From Clostridia bacterium (GTDB lineage: Bacteria > Bacillota > Clostridia > UMGS1810), in the NCBI GenBank assembly GCA_016293435.1, contig JAEDEG010000030.1, positions 1 to 29,468 on the forward strand: a DNA stretch of 29,468 nucleotides. Direction: 5' to 3'. Shown piece by piece: positions 14,538 through 20,700 of the stretch. A model generated the notes under the pieces. The model saw nothing but the letters and a program-made list of their open reading frames with translations. It ran no database searches and was not told where the DNA came from. Within the stretch, counting starts at the first letter, position 1, and each line of letters starts with the position of its first letter. Made by a program: the position numbers and the translations under genes.

Positions 14538-16228
14538 ATAAACGCTATATTATAGGTGCGGTTATTGCTGTAATTATAATCTGCACATGCATCATCCCTC
14601 CTCTGGGCACAAGAATAAGTAATGAAGCCAATTTGAAGGACTATGTGGCAGCTATAAAGATGGAGAGCGTTTCGTCAGCCTTTTATGAAGAAACAGCATT
14701 AGATGTGCTCGGCGATTACAAAAAAAGCGGTGTTACGGCCGCTGTTATATCAGATATTTCAAAGTCTTATGATGTTGATTTGAGGCTTGCCCGCTCTGCC
14801 GGTCTTGATATTGCACTAATGCTCAGATTGGGCAGCCAAAAGCCCGACGGATATATCGATTATTTGCAAAAAACGGTTGACGAATACAACGTAAAATACA
14901 TTGTTTTGAGAGAGTCTGAAAATTCGACCGGACACAAGACTGAATTAGACCAAATTATCAGCAAAAATGATATCACGCTTGTGCTTAGCGAAAATACCAA
15001 TCAGCTCTCAAACATAATGCCGTCGGGCTATGATGATTATTTGCAGTCTGCCAACGGAAAAATCATGAGAAGCTACGAAACAATGGCAAAGCCCTCTCTT
15101 ACCGTATCAAATCCCGAAAATGCAACGGAAAAAACCGAGTTCATATACTACCATATGATGAATTCTGCCATAGACAGAAATATCGGATTTTTTATTGTAA
15201 ATCAGCTAAATGACGGATTTGGCGACAATTTTGACTGTGCCCGGAGAACTCAAAATTCCATCAAACGCTTTTGCACCGACATAGAAAAGCGCGGATATAT
15301 AAGAAATATTGAGCCCGATATTTCCGGCTATCGTGTCGACAGAACCCGCACAAGTGCCGCCGCGGCGTTTCTTGCGGTCATAATGTGCGCCGTTATTGTA
15401 CAGATTGTGCTAAAGATCAGAAGCCGCGTGTTTGAAAATGTAATGTTTGCACTTGGTATTCTCGCATTTGCAGCTACATATATATTGCCCGATGCACTTG
15501 TTTTGCTTTATCCCACGTTGATCGCGCCGGTTTGCTCATGCTTTTGCTACAGCCTATGCCTCTGTGTGTCAGACAAAAAAGGCGGTCTTTTTGTTTTTGG
15601 AGCTGCATTTGTTTCTCTTATTTTTAGTGCCGTGCTTTTGTCTGCACTGCTCGCAGGCTATGACTATCACCTTAATAATCTCATATTTCGCGGTGTAAAG
15701 CTTGGTCTTGTGCTGCCTATTGGCTTTGCCCTTGTGAGCACACCTGTATTTATGAACGGCGGGCTTAAAAATCTCGAGGTTGGCAGTGTGAAGGCGTCAA
15801 TTGAGAGATACGTAAAAAAAATAAGACCCGTTCACATTATAATTATAGCGGCATTGGTCACTGCGGGCGGTCTGTATATTCTCAGAAGCGGCAATTCAAA
15901 AATATCAATTGCCGAAAATCAGATAAGAAACACCATTGCCGTTTTAACCGGAGCACGCCCGAGAACAAAGGAATTTCTCGTGTGCTGGCCGTGCTTGGCA
16001 CTTTTTGTGTATTACAGCAGACATAACATAAGCAAGCTCCTAAGGTGGTTTTTTGCGGTTGGAGCATCGGTGCTTTTTGCGTCGGTGACAAATACTTTTT
16101 GCCATGTGTTTACCGATGTGACGGTGTCTTTTATGCGCACGGTATACGGTCTTATATTTTCGATTCCGTTTATTTTGACGGCACTCGGTATAAATTGGAT
16201 TATCCTTAAAATTTTGAAGGTAAAATAA
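14534..16228 (+). CDS. DUF5693-like membrane protein
   Basis: A 564-residue protein of no known biochemical role. One N-terminal membrane segment (YIIGAVIAVIIICTCIIPPL) is followed by an extracytoplasmic domain of about 250 residues resembling a TIM-barrel-like fold (YEETALDVLGDYKKSGVTAAVIS, YIVLRESEN), then by eight or so membrane segments from about residue 275 to the end. I place it in the DUF5693 family from this architecture and from memory of such proteins next to csaB and murJ-like genes in Clostridia; no search was run. It is coupled to the second MurJ by a 4-nt overlap, which suggests it works with that flippase, perhaps handling or checking the exported polymer. Confidence 0.7.
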   Translation: MNKRYIIGAVIAVIIICTCIIPPLGTRISNEANLKDYVAAIKMESVSSAFYEETALDVLGDYKKSGVTAAVISDISKSYDVDLRLARSAGLDIALMLRLGSQKPDGYIDYLQKTVDEYNVKYIVLRESENSTGHKTELDQIISKNDITLVLSENTNQLSNIMPSGYDDYLQSANGKIMRSYETMAKPSLTVSNPENATEKTEFIYYHMMNSAIDRNIGFFIVNQLNDGFGDNFDCARRTQNSIKRFCTDIEKRGYIRNIEPDISGYRVDRTRTSAAAAFLAVIMCAVIVQIVLKIRSRVFENVMFALGILAFAATYILPDALVLLYPTLIAPVCSCFCYSLCLCVSDKKGGLFVFGAAFVSLIFSAVLLSALLAGYDYHLNNLIFRGVKLGLVLPIGFALVSTPVFMNGGLKNLEVGSVKASIERYVKKIRPVHIIIIAALVTAGGLYILRSGNSKISIAENQIRNTIAVLTGARPRTKEFLVCWPCLALFVYYSRHNISKLLRWFFAVGASVLFASVTNTFCHVFTDVTVSFMRTVYGLIFSIPFILTALGINWIILKILKVK

Positions 16229-16235
16229 GCTAAAA

Positions 16236-16293
16236 AAAGTCTGAAAGCTCTGTGATTTAAACGCAAGGAAAAGCTTTCAGACTTTATTTTTTT
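16236..16293. terminator. Bidirectional intrinsic terminator between convergent operons
   Basis: AAAGTCTGAAAGCT (16236-16249) pairs perfectly with AGCTTTCAGACTTT (16272-16285), a 14-bp stem. T-rich sequence follows on the plus strand, and an A-run precedes it so the minus strand also ends in Ts. It serves both the DUF5693-like gene and the facing polymerase gene. Confidence 0.92.
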
Positions 16294-16336
16294 TGAAAAT
16301 GCAGAAGTTTTATTTTTGGTGACAGCACCGAGAAAA

Positions 16337-17878
16337 TCAGTCATGTGATACCGGATTTGAGTGCTTTCGTGAAATTCTGACCGCTGCCATAAGAATCCCG
16401 GCAACTATCCAGAATACAAACATTACCCTTGGATAGAACCATATATATTCTGCACAGGCGGTAAAGCTTATGCCGCAAAATGAACTTATTGCGGCTATTA
16501 TCATGCATCTCAGAGTTTTGGAGGTTTTGTTTACAACCGCCAGTCCTTTTTTGAATGAGGAAAGCAGAAAAAACAGATATCCCATAAGACCAATGATGCC
16601 GATTTCTACCAAAAGCTCCATATACAGCATGTGTGAATGAGGGGCTTTGGCGGCAAAAATATGGGCAAATGACGGATACCATGCCGCAAATGCCTTGGGA
16701 CCGATGCCGATTCCGCCAATACCTATATGTCTTATCATCTTGGTAACACCCCCCCACAGATATATTCTGTAGGAATTGGATGTATCCTGCATAGAACCTA
16801 TTGTCAGTATGCGATTCCACACTGTCTGGGGCAAAAGCGGTATACATACGATTGCGATAAGGGCAAGCGGGAGAATGTATCTCCAGTCATAAATCAGTAC
16901 AAAAACAACCGTTGAAATGACAAATGCCACATATCCCGAACGCGAAAACGTCATTGCAAGTGCCGCAATACATATTACAAACATACCGGCATACAGAGCC
17001 TTGTGACCTTTTTGATTGGTGCTCAGAAACAGTGCATAAAGGAATGGCACAACCAAAATTATTGCTTCGGCAAAATTGTTGGGGTTTTCAAAGCTTGAAA
17101 AAATTCTTCCCGGCATACCCTTGTTGGTTTCCACATCGGTTAAAAGAATGTCGACCTCTACTCCAACCAAGTGCTGATACAAACCGTACACACACATAAC
17201 CGTGAGTGCCGCAGTTATCATAACCACAAGCCTTTTGAGATTTTTTTCGTTGGGAATGCCGCCCCATATCAGGAGCGCAAAAATCACCGACGAAATAAAA
17301 AACAGACCAATACGGATACCGTCGGCTTTGTCCGGTGACATTACAATTCCGCCAACGGTAGCTGTTACAAATGCCACAAGCGACAAGGGGATTGCCTTTA
17401 CGTTGAAGCTGTAATCTCTGCCCGACAGATAGCCCAAAAGATAAAGCACAGCCAAACCAAACGCTCCTGCCACTGCATAGATATTGTTCCACATATTGTG
17501 CGGAACTATCATCATTACAACAAAAAACGCACCGCTCAGATACACAAATTTGAGATAGGAAGTCCGGGCAGCTTCGCTCCACAGATAGTGCAGTATGCCG
17601 CCTTGGGCATGTTTTTTTACAAGGTTGTATGCCTGCCTTAAGCAATTTAGGACTGCATGAATTATGCTGTCTGCAAGGTTATATATAACCGATGAGCCAA
17701 TGGCTGACTCAAGGCGGGTATTATTGACAACATAATCGTGTATGATGCTTGGTTCAAAAATAGATTTTAGCCATAGCACAAAGCGCAGAATCAAATTGTA
17801 TACAATTGAGCTTTTGTATGTGCTAAGCTGCTTTTTTATACCGGTAAAAACAAACCGTGTTATACTTTGTTCAAACAC
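16337..17878 (-). CDS. O-antigen ligase/Wzy-family polysaccharide polymerase or ligase
   Basis: A 513-residue membrane protein. About 105 N-terminal residues come before the first of roughly a dozen membrane segments. Family marks include SSFENPNNFAEAI, the FSRSGYVAF motif and the PHSHMLYMELLVEIGIIGL region of the Wzy_C/O-antigen ligase family. Such proteins join or transfer lipid-linked glycans outside the membrane; in a Gram-positive cell it probably polymerises a wall polymer or attaches it to peptidoglycan. The start is GTG at 17878 with AAAGGAGG about 7 nt upstream. The N-terminal extension holds an internal repeat (SSIVYNL at 23-29, SSVIYNL at 62-68, each followed by a SIIH). It follows the DUF4330 gene by 27 nt. 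Confidence 0.88.
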   Translation of the reverse strand: MFEQSITRFVFTGIKKQLSTYKSSIVYNLILRFVLWLKSIFEPSIIHDYVVNNTRLESAIGSSVIYNLADSIIHAVLNCLRQAYNLVKKHAQGGILHYLWSEAARTSYLKFVYLSGAFFVVMMIVPHNMWNNIYAVAGAFGLAVLYLLGYLSGRDYSFNVKAIPLSLVAFVTATVGGIVMSPDKADGIRIGLFFISSVIFALLIWGGIPNEKNLKRLVVMITAALTVMCVYGLYQHLVGVEVDILLTDVETNKGMPGRIFSSFENPNNFAEAIILVVPFLYALFLSTNQKGHKALYAGMFVICIAALAMTFSRSGYVAFVISTVVFVLIYDWRYILPLALIAIVCIPLLPQTVWNRILTIGSMQDTSNSYRIYLWGGVTKMIRHIGIGGIGIGPKAFAAWYPSFAHIFAAKAPHSHMLYMELLVEIGIIGLMGYLFFLLSSFKKGLAVVNKTSKTLRCMIIAAISSFCGISFTACAEYIWFYPRVMFVFWIVAGILMAAVRISRKHSNPVSHD

Positions 17879-17905
17879 AGAGCCGCCTCCTTTAGGAAAG
17901 TTCGG

Positions 17906-18394
17906 TTATTTTTTTTCTATAGATGCAACACGGCCGTACATTTTGGCATCGCCGGCATAAAGGGTCATAGAATGTCCTATAACATAATTTGCCTGAGAAA
18001 TTGTAATTCCATGTTCGTACTCCTCGGCTTCAACCTCGGTAGTAAGTCTGACGGATTTGTAGCCTTCTTTTGAGCTTTTTTGCATGATACCGTTGGAGTC
18101 GGCATTGTAGGATACAGAATCGCCCACTTCAACGTCAACAACCTTGCCGATGGAATGGTCTCTCACGTCATCGGTAACGGTGTCGCCTTTTTTCACTGCA
18201 TATGCGGCAAAATCGGGAACCTCTTCAAAAAAATACTCTACCGTATATACTGCTGTATCGGCACCTAATTTGACGTTGGAGGTAAGAGAATTTCCTCCAA
18301 GCATTTTGTATCCCACAAATCCGATTACTGCAACTATTATAAGGATAACCAATGCATCAATGACTGTAAATTTGATTTTCTTTTTTTCCGACAT
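17906..18394 (-). CDS. DUF4330-domain membrane-anchored protein
   Basis: A 162-residue protein with a short basic N-terminus, one membrane segment (VIDALVILIIVAVIGFVGYK) and an extracytoplasmic domain of about 125 residues, typical of the DUF4330 family. The domain is beta-rich (YTVEYFFEEVPDF, GKVVDVEVGDSV, SMTLYAGDAKMYGRVASIEKK). No function is known; the family commonly accompanies polysaccharide polymerases in Firmicutes, and here it is transcribed with one. I prefer the ATG at 18394, 8 nt after GAGG, to the ATG at 18400, which is only 2 nt from it. A periplasm-side accessory role in polymer assembly is an inference from context. Confidence 0.82.
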   Translation of the reverse strand: MSEKKKIKFTVIDALVILIIVAVIGFVGYKMLGGNSLTSNVKLGADTAVYTVEYFFEEVPDFAAYAVKKGDTVTDDVRDHSIGKVVDVEVGDSVSYNADSNGIMQKSSKEGYKSVRLTTEVEAEEYEHGITISQANYVIGHSMTLYAGDAKMYGRVASIEKK

Positions 18395-18466
18395 ATTCAT
18401 GACCTCTTTCCAAATTATGTTGATTTTGTATAGGCAGGTTCGGATACCGATGCACCTATAACGAGT

Positions 18467-18495
18467 ATTATACCATATTGCAAATTTTTAGTCAA
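18467..18495 (-). promoter_or_regulatory. Promoter of the DUF4330-polymerase pair
   Basis: Leftward TTGACT (18495-18490) and TATAAT (18472-18467) are separated by 17 nt. The -35 is followed by AAA, giving the same TTGACTAAA as the divergent flippase promoters. Confidence 0.85.
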
Positions 18496-18535
18496 TGAAA
18501 AAGTTTTTTCAAAATTGACGCTCCTGAGATTTTGC

Positions 18536-18570
18536 AAAAAATAAGGCCTGCAAAGTATATTTTGCAGACC
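18536..18570 (-). terminator. Intrinsic terminator of the two-component operon
   Basis: Leftward GGTCTGCAAA pairs with TTTGCAGGCC (10 bp, one G-T) around a 6-nt loop, then TTATTTTTT follows. It separates the kdpE-like gene from the DUF4330 promoter. Confidence 0.85.
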
Positions 18571-18583
18571 GTTTGGACTTAAG

Positions 18584-19291
18584 TCAGTCATTTTCATTTT
18601 TCATTTTATAGCCGATGCCGAGCTCGTTTGAAATATATTTATTCTCTCCGGGCTTAAGCATAAGCTTTCTTCTTATGTTTGCCATATTTACCTGCAGCTT
18701 TTTTATGCTGCCCGAGTCCGAATATCCCCATATTTCTTTGATAATGGCAGAATAGGTGAGCACCTTGCCGCAGTGCTCCGAGAGCAGAGCCAAAATGTTA
18801 AATTCGGTTTGAGTAAGCTTAATTTCGGCATCGTCAAGATATATCCTGCGTGAGTCATAATCTATCACCATGCATCCCGAGGTGAATTTTCCTCCCGGAA
18901 ACTTTCCCTCCTCGCAGCTGTGACGGCTGCTGCGCAATATAGTTCTTACTCTTGCCAAAAGCTCCGCCGAGCCAAAGGGCTTTGTTACATAGTCGTTTGC
19001 TCCTGTGTCGAGGGCTTCAACCTTATCGCTTTCGCCGCTCCTTGCCGAAAGTACAATAATGGGAGTGAGAAAATCCTTTCGTATAGCTTTAATAAACTGT
19101 ATCCCGTCAAAATCAGGCAGACCGAGGTCTAAGATAATCAGGTCGGGCATATGAGAGGTGAACATCAGAAGCCCCAATTCGGCTGTGTTTGCAGTCAAAG
19201 CTTGATATCCGTTTGCTTCAAACAGTGCTGTTACAAACTTAAGTATGTTTTCTTCATCTTCTACAATAAGTATTTTGTATTTGTTACTCAT
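18584..19291 (-). CDS. KdpE-like OmpR-family response regulator
   Basis: A 235-residue response regulator. The receiver domain has the acidic pair E11/D12, the phosphorylated aspartate D55 in LIILDLGLPD, S82 and K104 in YVTKPF. The C-terminal winged helix (about 130-235) has LTQTEFNILALLSEHCGKVLT and GIGYKM. The pattern is closest to KdpE, which normally controls the K+ pump kdpFABC; those genes are not in the window. I start it at ATG 19291, preceded by GAGGAGG, which overlaps the sensor gene by 8 nt. Its targets are unknown; the neighbouring wall-polymer and glycogen genes are possible. Confidence 0.88.
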   Translation of the reverse strand: MSNKYKILIVEDEENILKFVTALFEANGYQALTANTAELGLLMFTSHMPDLIILDLGLPDFDGIQFIKAIRKDFLTPIIVLSARSGESDKVEALDTGANDYVTKPFGSAELLARVRTILRSSRHSCEEGKFPGGKFTSGCMVIDYDSRRIYLDDAEIKLTQTEFNILALLSEHCGKVLTYSAIIKEIWGYSDSGSIKKLQVNMANIRRKLMLKPGENKYISNELGIGYKMKNEND

Positions 19292-20345
19292 TTTCTGCCT
19301 CCTCAAGATCAAGACTGAATCTGAATATCATGCCGCCTTTTTTTACATTTCGGGCGCTTATTTCTCCGCCGTGTGCCCTTATAATAGCCTCACATACCGA
19401 AAGACCTATGCCCATACATCTTTTTTGATTTTCACTCGGCTCATCGTCTGTTTTGTAGTATCCGGTAAAAATATCCTTCAGCTTATACTTTTCAATGCCG
19501 CAGCCGTTGTCGATTACTTCAAAAACCGCTTTTGAATCAACAACCGAAATTTTCAGCATCAGCCTTGTCATGCCCTTTGCATGCTGAACAGCGTTTTCCA
19601 AAAGGTTTAAAAGCACCTGCTCTATAAGCATTGCATCTGCCGATATAACCACAAAATCATCGGGAATGGAAAGCTCAACCGCACAGTCGGGATAGTTTTT
19701 CTTGAATTTGGCTAAAGCAGAGTCAACAAGCTCATCAATCACCACGGGATTTTTTATCAGCTTGATATTGCTGCTGTCAACCCTGGTTATAGACAGCAGA
19801 TTTTCTACCATGCGCACGAGCCATTTGGAATCATTCTGAATACCGTTTAATATGTCAAGCTTTTTTTCGTCGCTGAGAGCGTCATAATTTTCGATAATTG
19901 TCGATGCCGATCCGTAAATTGTGGTAAGGGGAGTTCTCAGGTCGTGGGAGACGGATCTCAAAAGGTTTGCCCTTGTTTTTTCCTTTTCCGCCTGATATTT
20001 TATTTCCTCCTGCCTTTTTATTTCGGTTGTCATGGTGCTTGTGACTATTGTTACAAAAATAAGAATAATGGCAGACATCAGATTTTCGACCATGGTAAAG
20101 TTGAACACAAAGTACGGAAACGTGAATGCGTAATTGACTAAAAGCACACTAACGATTGCCGCCACTATACCAAACCAATATCCGTTTGTGAATAAGGCTA
20201 CCAAAAATGACGCAAGCACAAACATCGGTGATATTGATTGAATGTTAAATATATTTTGTATGACAAGACTGATTAAAAAATACACTATGAGTATAAAAAC
20301 AGTTATGCCTATATCGTGAATCAGCTGTTTTCGATTGTTGTTCAT
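19284..20345 (-). CDS. Short KdpD-like sensor histidine kinase
   Basis: A 353-residue sensor kinase. The N-terminus has three or four membrane segments of the DUF4118/KdpD type (residues 10-105, with ISPMFVLASFLVALFTNGYWFG). The dimerisation helix has H134 in SVSHDLRTPLTTIYGSA, and the ATPase domain has NLLENAVQHA, VIDNGCGIE and MGIGLSVCEAIIRAHGGE. Full KdpD has about 900 residues with N-terminal KdpD and Usp domains that read K+ and c-di-AMP signals; both are absent here, so this is the truncated type, whose signal is unknown. I start it at ATG 20345, with GGGAGG about 7 nt upstream. It diverges from glgP. Confidence 0.88.
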   Translation of the reverse strand: MNNNRKQLIHDIGITVFILIVYFLISLVIQNIFNIQSISPMFVLASFLVALFTNGYWFGIVAAIVSVLLVNYAFTFPYFVFNFTMVENLMSAIILIFVTIVTSTMTTEIKRQEEIKYQAEKEKTRANLLRSVSHDLRTPLTTIYGSASTIIENYDALSDEKKLDILNGIQNDSKWLVRMVENLLSITRVDSSNIKLIKNPVVIDELVDSALAKFKKNYPDCAVELSIPDDFVVISADAMLIEQVLLNLLENAVQHAKGMTRLMLKISVVDSKAVFEVIDNGCGIEKYKLKDIFTGYYKTDDEPSENQKRCMGIGLSVCEAIIRAHGGEISARNVKKGGMIFRFSLDLEEAENE

Positions 20346-20401
20346 ATTACACCTCCCATAATACACTTTAACACAAAGACGGCAAAGATGCGGCTAAGAA
20401 A

Positions 20402-20430
20402 ATTATAGCAAATATCGGCAAATTTGGCAA
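20402..20430 (-). promoter_or_regulatory. Promoter of the kdpDE-like operon
   Basis: Leftward TTGCCA (20430-20425) and TATAAT (20407-20402) are separated by 17 nt. The -35 starts only 23 bp from that of the divergent glgP promoter, so the two may compete. Confidence 0.7.
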
Positions 20431-20452
20431 TAAAAATTGAAAAAAATAATTG

Positions 20453-20481
20453 TTGATATTACGTCTGTTTTATGATATACT
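20453..20481 (+). promoter_or_regulatory. Promoter of the glgP operon
   Basis: TTGATA (20453-20458) and TATACT (20476-20481) are separated by 17 nt. Transcription should start near 20488, giving an untranslated leader of about 210 nt before the glgP ATG. Confidence 0.75.
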
Positions 20482-20502
20482 ATAAAATAAGGAAAGGAAA
20501 AT

Positions 20503-20541
20503 CAGTGTGACGGAAAGCAAAAAATCTCCACACTGTTTTTT
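20503..20541 (+). terminator. Terminator-like hairpin at the start of the glgP leader
   Basis: CAGTGTG (20503-20509) pairs with CACACTG (20529-20535) across a 19-nt loop and is followed by six Ts. It sits about 15-50 nt after the predicted transcript start, where it could act as an attenuator. Confidence 0.5.
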
Positions 20542-20561
20542 ATTTAATTTATAACTAAATT

Positions 20562-20673
20562 AAGATGTCCCCCGCCTCTATAGGCGGCGGGTGACATTTA
20601 ATTTTTTCAGTGGGAGTTCAATCTCCCACTGAAAACGTTGAATGACGCGGCTTTGCCGCTTATTGAAATTAAG
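20562..20673 (+). ncRNA. Structured element in the glgP leader: candidate regulatory RNA or IS-derived element
   Basis: Three hairpins follow one another. The first (about 20565-20597) is GC-rich, with CCGCC/GGCGG around a 6-7 nt loop plus outer CCC/GGG and ATGT/ACAT pairs, followed by a T-run. The second is perfect: 13 bp at 20604-20616 and 20623-20635 with the loop TTCAAT. The third is GCGGC-TTT-GCCGC (20647-20659). TTAATTT (20598-20604) can pair with AAATTAA (20666-20672) to enclose the last two hairpins. The loop TTCAAT is the exact complement of ATTGAA at 20662-20667, so a pseudoknot is possible. I match it to no riboswitch class. A non-coding relic of an IS200/IS605-type element is the main alternative. 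Confidence 0.5.
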
Positions 20674-20700
20674 CAAATTTGTCAGAAAGGATATAAATAA

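Noticed and set aside
18584..20345. Potassium-pump operon regulators implying kdpFABC nearby
   Set aside because: No kdpF, A, B or C gene is present in the window; only the regulator pair resembles Kdp.
20502..20515. Start-stop element (GTG directly followed by TGA) after a GGAAAGG in the glgP leader
   Set aside because: The match is too short to distinguish from chance, and it lies inside the first hairpin arm.
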